Positions 33,780 to 45,503 are shown, numbered from the stretch's first letter. The stretch: DNA of 64,000 nt from Peromyscus leucopus (GCF_004664715.2 NC_051071.1:2001501-2065500); one strand, 5' to 3'. The notes: a model not told the origin generated them from the letters alone. Program-made: numbers and translations.

Positions 33780-34235
33780 TATGGTGCTGTAACAGATTGC
33801 CACAAACTGAGTGTCTTAAAACAGAACTACATTTCTGCACATTTCTAGAGACCAGAAGTCAAGGTCAGAGTATGGGAGGGCTGCTCACTTAGAGGGTTGA
33901 GGGAGGACCCTTTTTTCTCTGTCTAGTGTCTGTTGCGGTAGCAGCCCTTCCGGTTCCACTTGTGGGTGCTCCGCTCCACTCTGGTTCTTCTACCATGGCG
34001 GGGAAGTTATGGAGGCAGGAGCCTGAAGCCACCGGTCCTGCCTCATTTGTGGTCCGGAAGCAAGAAGTGTTTCCGCTCAGCTTACTCTTTCTCTTTAGTT
34101 CAGTCCAGAACCCCAAACCCATGGAATGGTGCTGCCCACGTGGGTCTTCCCTAACTCAGTCTAGAACCCCCCTCACAGACATGCCCAGAGATTTGTCTTC
34201 AAGGTGATACTGGGTTTTGTGAAGTTGAAAGTCTA
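33780..34235 (-). repeat. Rodent LTR-like repeats (inverted)
   Basis: GCTGTAACAGATTGCCACAAAC, ACCATGGCGGGGAAGTTATG, ACAGACATGCCCAGAGAT and TTTTGTGAAGTTGA resemble the reverse of the family at 35665, possibly joined to an older MaLR-type piece. Confidence 0.55.
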
Positions 34236-34309
34236 CCCCCAGAGGTCAGCCTTCACCCTGTGTGGGACAAAGTCTACCCCCAGAGGTCAGCCTTCACCCT
34301 GTATGGTGA
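34228..34309 (+). repeat. 41-bp tandem duplication
   Basis: GTCTACCCCCAGAGGTCAGC starts at 34231 and again at 34272, giving two nearly identical 41-bp units. Confidence 0.92.
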
Positions 34310-35660
34310 AGCCTGGGCTCGAGGAAGCCTTCCTTAAAGGATGTACAGGCAGACATCCTATGGTCCAGTGTTATCTCTGCTCTGCTCCCGGATTTCCCGT
34401 TCTTGGCATCAAGCTGTGACCACTGGTGGGGAGCCTGAGTGAGGCACCCCTTAGGGCACACCCGGGTGTGGGGTTTGCTGGGTGTGGTCCCCCTGCCCTG
34501 TCCTCCTGCAGGTAGAGGAGGGAGGCAGAGCAAGAAGAGTCGTTGGGGCTACATGTGAGAAAGCTGGCAGCTGGGGCCCTGCGCCGCGCTGCCTCTCCAT
34601 CCCCAGCCCCTGGAGTGCCGCCTGTAACCTTTCTGAACCTGAGGGATGCAGCCTTAGCTTTTTCTCTGAGATTAAAATTATCCACAGGAAGCAAGTGGCT
34701 GCACTCATGGTCCTGCTTCAGCAGAACATTCTTTGGGACTCTCCTGCACTCTCGGGTGCCTGTGGTGATGTTTTTGGGTGGTGCTTTAGAGAAAGGTGAG
34801 TCTCACTGCCCAGTGGCAGAGATCATGGAGGCAGCTGAGGCTGGTGTGTGTAGAGCTCTTGGGGAAGGCGGCTAAGCTGGAACTCCAGCCCCAAGGGCCC
34901 GACTCTCGCTTGCTTTGGCGACCTGTGCCCTTACCTCCAAAGAAGGTGAGGACAGCGAGGGATCTTGGGCTGTAGACATGATTCCTTGCCTAGCCTTCCT
35001 CCCACTCTGTCTCAGGGAGCATTTGGCTCTTACTGCTATGGAACTAATGGCAGATTAGGGAGTTGTAGTCACTGGCCAAGAGTGTGGGCTACCGGACGGT
35101 CACAGCAGGACCGGCAGGTATTGCAGGTCAAAGCTGATATGACAGTTGTGGCTCCCCAAAGCCAGGCACTGGAGAATAGGCCTGGGGTGGAGCTCAGAAG
35201 GACTTTGGCCTTCAAGGAAGGAGAGGGTGCAGAGCTCCTAGAAGTTGGAAGCTGCAGAGGAAGGCAGGGGAAAGACTTGGGTTTGCTTCAGATATGCGAT
35301 TGCCATCTCAGCAGCTGCTCCCTGCATCCCCAGGACGAGCTGGGTGGCGGCTGGAAGGCCAGAGGTGGCGTCAGGTTTGAAAGTGCAGATGTGAGGAGGG
35401 AGTGTGCAGCCGTCTGTTAGCCGCGCAGGCATCGGGATCACAGCTTCATGTGAATTCTCAACTCTGTTAGCTCATTACATCCGAGATGCTGTCGGTGGGT
35501 GGGCACCAGCATTTTCCGGCCAGTAGTAAGAGGAGATGCTGCTGCCCGGGACAGGGCGACAGCACACTGGATTGCAGAGGTGTTACACAGGGAAAGATGG
35601 CATGGTGGGACCACACAGGACATGCACGTGCTTGCTTGTCCAATCACTTCTGAGGTCAGG
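34310..35660. other. Unique intronic DNA
   Basis: No repeat recognised. Frames of 105-151 codons on both strands overlap one another and show no family motifs. Confidence 0.5.
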
Positions 35661-35664
35661 TGTG

Positions 35665-36045
35665 CCGGTTAGTGTTTGCCAACTTGACATACACCTAGTC
35701 ATGTTTGGGAAGAGACAACTTCATATGAGGAATTGCCTCTATCAGATTGGCCGGTGGGAGCTTCTTAATAATGGATGTGGGAGGGCCCAGCTCACTGTGG
35801 GTGATGCCATCCATGGGTGGGGGGTCCTGGGTTGTATAAGAAAGCAGGCTGAGGAAGCTATGGAGAACAAGCAAGGAAGCAGCGTTCCTCCATGGCCTCT
35901 GCTTCTGTTCCTGGTTCCAGATTCCTGCCTGGGCTTTCCTTCATGATGGACTGTAATTGGGACATGTAAGCCAAATAAACCCTCCCTTCCCCAAGCTGCT
36001 TTTGGTCATGGTGTTTACGATAGCAATAGGAACAGCAGACTTTCT
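35665..36045 (+). repeat. Rodent LTR-like repeat, near complete copy
   Basis: GTTAGTGTTTGCCAACTTGAC start, ATCAGATTGGCCGGTGGGAG, GGGAGGGCCCAGCTCACTG, CCAAATAAACCCTCCCTTCC and GGTCATGGTGTTTACGATAG end. It is the best-preserved copy in the window of the family also seen at 4100, 7290, 36690 and 58305. Confidence 0.85.
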
Positions 36046-36289
36046 GCCTGCCTGGCCTCATGTTGGGCACACGAAATGTCAGCAGATCCTGTCAAACAGT
36101 TTGTGGGTTGATGGGTGCACCCAGACACGGAGTTCTTCTTAAGCACCCATGTGCCAAGCACCGGAAACCTTGTCATGGTTAGTGCTACTTACAGAGTGGA
36201 CCCAACATGGCGGTCAACGTCTGCTTCCCAGTAACAATCTATGATGTTACTGTGCAGGAAAACCAATATGTGGAAATGTAGGTTGTGAG

Positions 36290-36356
36290 GTTGGAGTGTG
36301 GATTAGAGGCAGAGCAGTTGCATAGCATGCACTAAGTCCTGGTTTAACCCCTAGCA
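36290..36356 (+). repeat. ID/B4-like tRNA-derived SINE, 5' part (split by hAT element)
   Basis: TGGAGTGTGGATTAGAGGCA, GCATAGCATGCACTAAG and TCCTGGTTTAACCCCTAGCA form a tRNA-like SINE head. It resumes at 36586 after the insertion (CCCTAGCACC). Confidence 0.6.
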
Positions 36357-36585
36357 GACCAGTCTTCAATCTGTGGGTTGAGACCCCTTTGGGGGTTGAA
36401 CAATCCTTTCACAAGGGTTGCCTAAGACCATTAGAAAACACAGATATTTGCATTATGATTCAGAACAGGAGCAATATTACAGTTATGAGGTAGCAATGAA
36501 AATAATTTTATGGTTGGGGGTCACCACAACATGAGGAACTATATTAAAGGGTCACACACAGCATTAGGAAGGTTGAGAACCACTG
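36357..36585 (+). mobile_element. URR1-like hAT-Charlie non-autonomous DNA transposon
   Basis: The terminal parts form an imperfect inverted repeat (TCTTCAATCTGTGGGTTGAG ... GGTTGAGAACCACTG). The interior has ACCATTAGAAAACACAGAT, AAAATAATTTTATGGTTGGGG and GGTCACCACAACATGAGG. A perfect 8-bp target duplication CCCTAGCA lies at 36349-36356 and 36586-36593, as expected for hAT elements. No transposase is encoded. Confidence 0.92.
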
Positions 36586-36689
36586 CCCTAGCACCACAGA
36601 AATTTGATTCCCAGCACTATAGGCACAGCAGCAAACCAGAAATTCAGGCAGCCAAGCCCTGCTTCCAGATGCGCCCATTCCTTCCCTCT

Positions 36690-37090
36690 GGAGCGGGACC
36701 TGAGAGAGTTAATTTTAATTCTAAACTCCATGTAGGAAGAGTGGTAATGAGGGATTGCCGAGTTAGGTTGGTCTGTGGGCATGTCTACGGGAGATAGCCT
36801 TGATTATGTTAAGCGAAGTGGGGAGATCCGTCCACTGTGAGTGGCACCATTCCCTAGATAGAGGATTCTGAGCTGTGTAAGAGTGTAAGCTGAGCTGAGC
36901 TGAGCATAGCATGCATCCACTGCCTGCTGTTGACCGGATGTGCCCATTTGCTTCAGGTTCCTGCCAGCTTGACTTCTTCCACAGCGATGGACTGTAACCT
37001 GGAACTGTGAGCCGAAGAAACCCTCTCTCCCCTGAGATATTTTTATCAGGGTGTTTTTATCACAGCAACAGGAAAGGAGACCCAGCAGCT
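36690..37090 (+). repeat. Rodent LTR-like repeat (diverged copy)
   Basis: GGATTGCCGAGTTAGGTTGG, CCACTGTGAGTGGCACCATTC, TTCAGGTTCCTGCCAGCTTG and TATCACAGCAACAGGAAAGG. Includes a local GAGCT(GAGCT)n run at 36890-36905. Confidence 0.75.
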
Positions 37091-37094
37091 GCAT

Positions 37095-38625
37095 CACAAT
37101 AAGCATATCAGGCATCCAAGAGGCAGGGTGGCAGATCAGAATCTGAGCAACAGAGCTCCAGTTTAATGGCCTCATGTTCTACAGGCATTCTCCAGTGTGT
37201 TTAGTCGGTGGCTAGCAGACGTGAACTGGTTTGCTTTCTCTCCAGGGATGGCTGTGTCTCCTCTTTGTGGGCTGGGGTCACCGTGGAGGGACGCTCTGGA
37301 CAGGAGCGGCTGCACGTCTGTGTGCTTTTGATGTTAGAGAATCTGACTTCATTGTTCCTGATCTAGTGTCAGCCTGCCTCCCTGACACTGTCCCCAGATA
37401 CATCCCCGTCACATGCTGGCTGGGTGTGTGTTCACATCCGACGGCTTTTCTTCCTGCGCCTGAGGTGGACCGCAGATTCCTTTACACACTAGACAGGAAA
37501 GGTAGGCTGCTGAGAACCCGATTCTGACCCAGCCGGTCCTCTCTTCTCTCCTGCCTGTGTGGTCCATGCCGATTGATTTTGTGGAGCTGTGAGAGGTGGG
37601 GCTTGAGTGGGCCTTTGAGGAGTGAATAGGAGTTTCTTACCTGGAACAGGAAGAAGGAGCCAGGATATACAAAGGCATGGTTGCATGTACAGGGCAGTGT
37701 CCAAGGTTCATTCTGGCTGGGTTGAGGCCTTGCCAGGAGGGTGGAGAATAAGGAAATTGATGTTAGACAGAGAGGCTCCAGGAGGCAGGCTGCAGGGCTG
37801 GGTGTGACTCCGGTGTGCAGTGGAGCAAGGGCACTAGAGATCTTGGGAGGCTGCTCAAGTTTCTGAGAATCTACACTATTCCTCCTCTCTAGACGGAAAC
37901 GTACCCCTCCCCCCAGTTCATTTTCAGACTGCAGACATCTGACAGACTCCTTGCCTAATTGCTCAGGGCACAGAAGGCTTCCTTTCAGTTATTTGGCTTG
38001 TGAAGTGAGGGCCTGGAAGGGGATCCGTCTGTTGCCTCCGTAGGAAGCCCCCCTCCCCTCTGAATGCAGACTGACACCCTAGTGGGTTTCTGTGAAGCAG
38101 TTTTGATGTTAACATGATGCAGCAAGTGAAATGCAGGCGGATTAGCCACTCTGCACAGCTGTGGATGTGCTGGTCATCTCTGCGTCCACCACCCCCTGCT
38201 TCACTCCGTGCGTTCTGCTCCCAGAGCCCGAGCCGGAATGCAGATCCCCCCACTTCCCCGGAGCACATGTCTGCGCCTTCTCACCCCGGCAGCCCGGCTG
38301 TGGGACCAGACGCAGTTTGGGTGGGCTACCAAGATGGGCCTGGCACTCCGTGGCTTCGTATCATATGCTGTGTACAAGCCCCGGGTTAGACTCTGTGCAT
38401 GCAAGTATGGATTCCAGACTTGGAGAGCTCGCACTGGGTAGGGACATTGCTACCCTGAGTGCTTTCTAGTGAGGCTGACTGCTTCAGTGGGTTCGATAAA
38501 TTTTTGGGCTCAAGTGACCTGAAGTCACTTGATGTTAAGTTTCATTTTAGAATGTCGTGTGTTCTAGGAGGAATGTACGCAGCCTGTGAACTCATGAAAT
38601 GTTGCTTGAAATAGGCTGGATTAAT

Positions 38626-38627
<2 letters not shown>
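37095..38627. other. Unique intronic DNA
   Basis: Nothing recognised. Confidence 0.45.

Positions 38628-38673
<46 letters not shown>
38628..38673 (+). repeat. (AC)n microsatellite
   Basis: About 22 AC units immediately beside an inverted B3. Confidence 0.97.
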
Positions 38674-38678
<5 letters not shown>

Positions 38679-38679
38679 A

Positions 38680-38857
38680 TTTTTAACTTTTACTTCATTT
38701 TATTTTATTTAATTTGTGTATGCCCCGCACACCGCATGTGTGGAGGTTAGAGGACTTTCGAGAATGGGTTCCCTGTCAGCCATGTGGGGTCCAGGGATTG
38801 AGGTCAAGTCATCGGGCTTGGCAGCAAACACTTTTACTGCCAAACCATCTTGCTAGC
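38680..38857 (-). repeat. B3-type SINE (inverted)
   Basis: ATTTTATTTAATTTGTGTATG, CGCATGTGTGGAGGTTAGAG, GGTCCAGGGATTGAGGTC and TGCCAAACCATCTTGCTAGC. Confidence 0.85.
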
Positions 38858-38859
38858 AT

Positions 38860-38889
38860 GTGCGTGTGCGTGCGTGCGTGTGTGCGTGC

Positions 38890-38936
<47 letters not shown>

Positions 38937-38941
38937 TGTGT
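38860..38941 (+). repeat. (TG)n / (TGCG)n compound microsatellite
   Basis: TGCGTGTGCGTGCGTGCG, then (TG)n. Confidence 0.95.
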
Positions 38942-39123
38942 TTTAAAAGTGAAGAATCTTAAAACAGGCAAAGGGAGATACGTTGTACAGAGGGGCACAG
39001 AAATGTTTTAGGGTTGCCCAAGTACTCTGTCTACTGTCAGACTCGGAGCTGTACTCTAACACTGTGAGTGACACTTCAGGAAGACTGATTTTAAAAAGTA
39101 AATGCCGGGGCATCATCACAAAA

Positions 39124-39480
39124 AGTGAGATAGCTCAGTCAGGAAAGCCCTTGCATGCAAGCGTGAGGTCCTGAGTTTGGAATCCCTGAACTCACGTAAA
39201 GAGCCACGCGTGGTGATGGGCCTGTTATCCCAGGGCTGAGGAGGCAGAGGTGGGAGGATCCCTGGGACTCAGCCAGTAGCCAATCAGTGAACTCCATCTT
39301 CAGGGAGAGATCCTGGTTCAAAAAACAGAGTGGAGAGTGATAGAAGACACCACTGACCTCTGATTTCCATGTGCACACATATGTATATGTGCACCTACAC
39401 AAACATGCATACATACAGAAGACACCACTGACCTCTGGCTGCCGTGTGCACACATGTGTATATGTGCACCTGCATAAACA
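39124..39480 (+). repeat. B4 SINE with 75-bp duplicated tail
   Basis: GAGATAGCTCAGTCAGGAAA, CACGCGTGGTGATGGGCCTG and CAGAGGTGGGAGGATCCCTG. The 3' segment beginning GAAGACACCACTGACCTCTG is present twice, at 39343 and 39418 (75 bp apart). A (AC)n tract follows at 39483-39528. Confidence 0.85.
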
Positions 39481-39481
39481 T

Positions 39482-39482
<1 letters not shown>

Positions 39483-39528
<46 letters not shown>
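39483..39528 (+). repeat. (AC)n microsatellite
   Basis: About 23 AC units at the B4 tail. Confidence 0.97.
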
Positions 39529-39530
<2 letters not shown>

Positions 39531-39534
39531 GTGA

Positions 39535-39617
39535 ATGTGTTGGAGCATGGGCCAGTGGTAGAGTACTTACCCAACACACACAACACCCATCCTCTGTCTC
39601 CAGCACCACACACACAA
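39535..39617 (+). repeat. tRNA-derived SINE fragment (ID/B4 head)
   Basis: GGAGCATGGGCCAGTGGTAGA, GTACTTACCCAACACACAC and CTCCAGCACCACACACAC. Confidence 0.65.
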
Positions 39618-39619
39618 AA

Positions 39620-39900
39620 GTAAGTGCCTTTTTATCGCTATGGTAAAGTACCTGGCTCATTGAAGAAAGATGCCTGTTGGCTCACCATTCTAGAAGTCTC
39701 AGGTTTCAAGGTCAGCCTGAGGGAGACACAGCACTGGTCACGGCAGAAGGAGTGTGTGGTGGAGAAGGGTGACAGGGAGAGGGAGGCTCCGGTGGTTGTG
39801 GTAATGGCAGCGACAGCAGCAGCTGTGGGTGGTTGGGGACGGCACCTTGGGCCTGCATGGTCTCAACTGTGCTTGCCTGTAGTCTCTCGATTATTCTCGA
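39620..39900 (-). repeat. Possible rodent LTR-like repeat (inverted, decayed)
   Basis: ATCGCTATGGTAAAGTACCTG, TTCAAGGTCAGCCTGAGGG and CACGGCAGAAGGAGTGTG resemble the reverse of the family at 63000. Weak. Confidence 0.35.
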
Positions 39901-40674
39901 AACAGCACTGTGGTCTAGGTGTGACTGTTTAATCCCATTTTGCAGATGGGGAAGTTGAGGTCTAGACAGAGGTCTTGCCCCGAACACTTCACATTTCTGT
40001 CCATCTTCTGTGCCTTTTTTATGCAGCCTTCAGAGCACTTTGAATGTGAGTGACAGGTAGCCCTAGCCGGGAAAGCTGTAAGACTCAGGCTGGCATGAGG
40101 TCTGAGAAAGACCAGGTAAGGGTGGGAAGCCCCCAAGCAGGCATCCAGAGGAGGTGATGTTGAAGCTCACTGGCTAGGCTGAGGGTGCTGGGTCTGGTGA
40201 ACTGTGAGCAGTGGGTATTTAAGGGGAGGTCACCTGGGCAGGGCTGGAGGCCCACAATGGCACCATGGTCCTGGAGGATGCAGGCCGAGGCCTCTGGTCA
40301 ATAAGGAAGGCAGCGTGTGATCTTAGTCTTGTCATGGAAGACTTATGATCTTGAGAAGGTCACATGGACTCGCTGAGCCTCTGTTTCCCGTAAGTAACAG
40401 GACAATGACAGCGTATAGCACGAGGGAGGTGATACATACTTGCTGGTGTCACTCCTTGTGTGTGGTCTGGTGTGGACATGTCACAGCTGGGAAAAATTGT
40501 TGAGCTTGGAGGCTAGATGATGGAAGGGTGTTGACTCCCAGGCTAGAACACCTGGACTGTCTCTGTAGAGGGTGAGAGTGGCAGGCTGGAATAGAGGCTT
40601 CTGGGACAAGACCCACTTTATATTGTCTCAGCCTTTTCATGCTGGCTGATCGAGGGCCACCAGGGGCTGTGTGC

Positions 40675-40772
<98 letters not shown>

Positions 40773-41336
40773 AGAGGGATCTGAGCCTACTAAGGAGGAC
40801 TGCTTTGGTGTGGATCTGAGGACCTTGCTGTGGAGACATCAGTACTGCGTGGCTGCTGTGGAGGTGGCCATGGCATGGCTGTGCAGCACACGCTGTCTTT
40901 TCTCAGAGGTATCCAGGGAGATGGATTTGCAGAACTGCCTTCTCAGAGGTGCCTTTTAATGATTTTTACATCCTGCTGATGGCATCAGAGCGATTTTGCT
41001 GGCCAGTGGGTTTCAGGAGGAAGCCAGGTAGACGCTGAGACAGGTCCCCCTGGCTTGGGGTCTATTCATCAAGATCGGCTGGCTGAGGGCAGCAGCCACG
41101 GCTTTGGAGGTGGGCATCTATTCCTGGAGGAGGAAACTGCTCTGTTCAGCAGACAGGCCGTGGAGCTGCTGTGTCAGCCCTGGGCGGGGCCTTGGGGATG
41201 CAAACATGGGGCCTTTGCTGATGCCGCCTGAGGGAAGTTCACTCAAGAACAGCGGAGGGCCTTGCATAGACCACCCTGGGGGCCAGCACCATTCCCCAGC
41301 CCCTGAACATGGGCAGCCTACTTCATTTCTTCCCCC
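39901..41336. other. Unique intronic DNA with MIR remnants
   Basis: 39930-39985 (CATTTTGCAGATGGGGAAG) and 40325-40450 (ACTCGCTGAGCCTCTGTTTC) resemble MIR. 40678-40770 is a compound microsatellite. The rest is unique. Confidence 0.5.
40676..40770 (+). repeat. Compound (TG)n(AG)n microsatellite
   Basis: About 28 TG units to 40733, then AG units to about 40770. Confidence 0.97.
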
Positions 41337-42358
41337 CTTTTATTGAAAATAGATTTTTTTTCTCACATAATATATCCTGAGTATGGTTTCCCTTCCCTCT
41401 ACTCCTCCCAGTTCCTTCCCACTTCCCTTCCCATCCATATCTGCCTCCTTTCTGTCATTATTTTCTAATGAGAAAACAAACAGGATCCTAAGGGAATATA
41501 ATATAGTACAATGTGATATAATATAATATGATAAAACAAAAACTAACACATCACAATAGGACAGAACAAACCGAAGGAAAAGAGCCCAAGAAAAGGCACA
41601 AGAAACAGATAAACACAATCCCACTAGTTCACACACCCAGGGATCCCATAAAAAATACTAATGTGGAAGCCATAATATCTATGCAAAGGACCTGTAGAGT
41701 AAAAAACAAAAATACATACATAAAAAAGAAAATTAAAAATGAGATTAAAAACAAACAAACAAACAAATCCAGCCCTGACACAATGTTATGAGAAAACTCC
41801 AAAGAGTTTGTTTTCTTTTGGCCATCTACTGCTGGACATGCAGCCTGCCCTTAAGAGGAGTTTGTTTCTTCAGTGAGACTCACCTGGAGAAAACCAGATT
41901 TTCATTTGCAAGTGGTTATCCATTGGAGATTGCTTCTGGGTTAGGGATGGGGCATGTGTCCAATTCTCCTTTCAGCTCTAGGACATCATCTGATGCAGGC
42001 CCTGTGCATGCTGCCTCAGTCTCTGGGACTTCATATCTGCGTAGAGCCTGCTGATTTAGAGGGCCTTGTTTTCTTGGTGTCCTCCATCCCCTCTGGATCT
42101 TACAGCCTTTCTGCCTCCTTTTCCACTGGGTCCCTGAACTCCAAGGGGAGGGATTTGATGTAGGCATCCCATTTAGAGCTGCATGTTCCAAGATCTCTCA
42201 TTCTCTGTTTATCGTCTGGCTGTGGTCTCTGTCTGCTGCAGGAGGAAGTTGCTCTGATGATGGCTAAGCAAGGCACTAATCTATGAGTATAGCAGAATGT
42301 CATTAGGAGTCATTTTATTGCTATGTTCTTTTAGTAGAAAACAGTAGTGTTTGGTTTT

Positions 42359-42754
42359 TGTTAGTTATTTAGTGGCGCTTTTACCCTGCGAGGAAATGTC
42401 ACGAAACCAGACAAAATCCACTAACAAGAGTTTTATTAAGATAGGAAAGAGAGAGACAGACGTGACAGGCCTGTGAAAACACACGCGAATAAAGAGATGG
42501 AGCCAGGAATATGGCGCCGACTTATAAAGGCTAGGCCGCGCCTGCGCACACGGGCCCATGTGGCTATTCCACACATGCACATAGATCACATGGTTATGCT
42601 GCGGGCTTTACTCAATCATGCAAAGCCACGGGGTCCTGGTCATGTGAGACGTTTTGACCCAGAAATGGCTATTTTGACCCAGAAATGGCTGGGCAGAAGT
42701 GTCTAGGTCTGCCGGGCATGCGCAACCATGAGGGCATATTGTAAATCCCTATCA
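42359..42754 (-). mobile_element. Solo LTR, class II (IAP-like) endogenous retrovirus
   Basis: Bounded by TG...CA: 42359 TGTTAGTTATTTAG to CCCTATCA 42754. A 5-bp repeat GTTTT lies on each side (42354-42358, 42755-42759). Read on the minus strand: a TATA-like CCTTTATAAGTCGGCGCC (about 42512-42530), AATAAAACTC polyadenylation signal (about 42430-42440), and an end in AACTAACA. CpG-rich with GCGCATGC. Inserted in the L1 3' UTR; the interrupted L1 text resumes with ACCCTAGATTCCTGGGC. The 19-mer TTTTGACCCAGAAATGGCT is present twice (42650-42690). Confidence 0.85.
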
Positions 42755-43439
42755 GTTTTACCCTAGATTCCTGGGCTATCTAGTCTCAGGTTCTTGGTCA
42801 CCCAAGAAGTGTTGGGTGTGGGTTTCATCTCTTGCTGTTGGCTTTCAAGTCAAATCAGGTATTGGTTGGTTACCCCCACAAGCTCTGTGCCACCATTGCC
42901 CTAGCATATCTTACAGGCAGGACACCATTGTAGATCAAAGGATTTGTGCCTGGATTGGTGTTTATGTTTCTTTTTTGGTAACATGCAGAGTACCTTCCTG
43001 TACCAAAGATGCTATCATGTAAGGGTGAAGGCTCTATGCAGACACCAGCTTGAGTTCTCCATGTTCAATGAGTTGTGTGGGTGTTGTCTTCAGCAATAGG
43101 GTCTTGTTGTCAGTTTGTGGAGAGTAACCTGTAGTCTTGGAAACAACCTGGATTGTTTGGGTTGCTGCTTTGGGACTCCTTTGGCCAACAACTCATTTAT
43201 ATGTAACTCTGTCTTGGTATAGAAGCTTCTATTTGGTGACAAGGGATGTCCAGTTGGGGCCTTGTATCCCCCCATTATTTGGCAATTTCATTTGGATCAC
43301 TTTTATATATGTATATATTTTAGGAAGCTTATACTTTATATAGTCTCTATACTATCCCTCAAATGGCCCTTAATTTTATCTTTCTCTCCTCATATTCCTA
43401 CCCTAGTCTCCCTTTACCCTCCCTCTCCCCACTTGGTCC

Positions 43440-43487
43440 TCTCATTCACCAGTCTCTTCCCATCCATCCATCCATCCATCCATCCAT
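43440..43487 (+). repeat. (CCAT)n short tandem repeat
   Basis: Six CATC/CCAT units at 43460-43487 inside the L1 3' UTR. Confidence 0.9.
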
Positions 43488-44610
43488 AATTATCTATTCT
43501 ATTTCCCTTTCCTAGGAAGATCTAGCTACCCCCTCCCCCAGTCCATTACTCTATACCTAACATCTGTGGTTCTGTGGATCGTAGCTTGGTTATCATTGAC
43601 TCAACAGCTAATATCCACATATAAGTGAATCTGTGTCATATTTTTCTTTCTGACTCTGGGTTACCTCACTTAGGGTGATTTTTTTCTAGCTCTATCCATT
43701 TACCTGTGAATTTCATGATTTCACTTTTAAAAAACAGCTGAGTAATACTCTCTTGTATAAATGTACCACTATTTTCTTTATCCATTCATCTGCAGAAGGT
43801 TGTTTCCAGTTTCTGGCTATTATGAATAGAGCAGCAATGAATGTGGTAGAATGAAGTTTCCTTTGGGTACATGCCTAGGAGTGGTATAGCTGGATCTTGA
43901 GGTAGATTGATTCCCATCTTCTTAAGGAACCTCTACACTGATTTCCATAGTGTCTGTACAAGTTTGCACTTCTACCAACAATGGAGGAATGTTCCCCTTA
44001 TTCTACATCCTTGCCAGCATGAGCTGTCATTTGTTTGATTGATCTTAGCCATTCTGAAAGCTATAAGATGGAATCTCAAAGTAGTTTTGATTTGCATTTC
44101 CCTGATGGCTAAGGATGTTGAACATTTCTTTAAGTGTTTCTCAGCCATTTGAGGTTCCTCTGTTGAGAATTCTGTTTAGATATGTACCCAATTTTTTAGT
44201 TGGTTTGTTTTCTTAATACCTAGGTTTTTTTTTTTTTTTTTTAAGTTCTCTGTATATGTTGGATATTAACCCTTTATTGGATGTGTAGTTGGTAAAAAAA
44301 AAAAAAAATCCTTTCTCATTTTGTGGGCTGTCACTTTGTCAAAATGATGATGTCCTTTGCCAATCAGAAACTTTTCAGTTTCATGAGGTCCCATTTATTA
44401 ATTGTTGATCTTAGTGCCTGTGCTAACAGAAAGTTTTCTGTGCCAACGTGTTCAAAGCTATTCCCCACTTTCTCTTCAGTCAGGTTCAATGTATCTGTTT
44501 TTATGTTAAGGTGTTTGATTCATTTAGAGTTGAGTTTTGTGCAGGGTGATAAGTATGGATCTATTTGCATTCTTTTGCATTCAGCCATCCAGTTTGACCA
44601 GCTCCATTTT

Positions 44611-44982
44611 TGCAGGGTGGAGACCCAAAGACCATTCAGCAGGATCAAAGTATGAACTGAGAGTCTGTATTAAGTCAGAGCTACTGCCTGGGGAGAAATA
44701 CTTCTCACAGAGCAGCCTTGAATGCATATTACAGGGAGTAAGTTTAAAGACAAAGAACACAGAAAAACTACATCCTGGTTGGCAGTTGCAGGGGGAAGCA
44801 AGTGAACAGTTTAACAGGAGCCAAGAACATGCAGTTATCGAGGGTATTTTGACCCCAAGTTTCTAGAACAGTGTGGGGTGCTTTCCTACAGGACTTTCCC
44901 TGGCAGAGGTTGGGTGGGGGGTCAGTTTCAGTTTAGGCAAAGATGGCTCTAGCTGAGACAAGATGGAACCTTTGCCCTCTCA
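44611..44982. mobile_element. LTR-like insertion in L1
   Basis: A 372-bp block foreign to L1, bounded by TGCAGGGTGG...CCCTCTCA. Flanks are CATTTT (44605-44610) and CATACT (44983-44988), a possible 6-bp target duplication with two differences. L1 sequence reads AGCTCCATTTT before it and TTGTTGAAGATGC after. The family is not recognised. Confidence 0.6.
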
Positions 44983-45252
44983 CATACTTGTTGAAGATGC
45001 TTTCTTTTTTTCAGTGTATTTCTGGTTTCTTTAAAAAAACAAAAACAAAAACAGGTGTCCATAGGTATGTAGATTTATGTCTGGGTCTTCAGTTGTATTT
45101 CATTGATCAATGTGTTTGTTTTGTGCCAATACCACTCTATTTTTATTACTGTATCTCTATAGTATAATTTGTGGTCAGGAATGGTGATAACTCCAGCAGG
45201 TCTTTTATTATTCAGGATTGTTTTTGCTTTCCTGGTTTTTGTCTGTTTGTTT

Positions 45253-45258
<6 letters not shown>

Positions 45259-45313
<55 letters not shown>
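45259..45313 (+). repeat. (GT)n microsatellite inside L1
   Basis: About 27 GT units. Confidence 0.97.
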
Positions 45314-45316
<3 letters not shown>

Positions 45317-45503
45317 TTCCATATGAAGTTGTAAATTGTCCTTTCAAGATCTGTGAAGAATTGTCTTTGAATTTTGATGGGGATTGCATTGAACCTGTAG
45401 ATTGCTTTTGGTTAGATGGTCATTTTTACTATATTAATTATACTGATCTGTGAGCATAGGAGATCCTTCTAATTTTATCTTTCTTAATTTCTTAAAAATT
45501 CTT

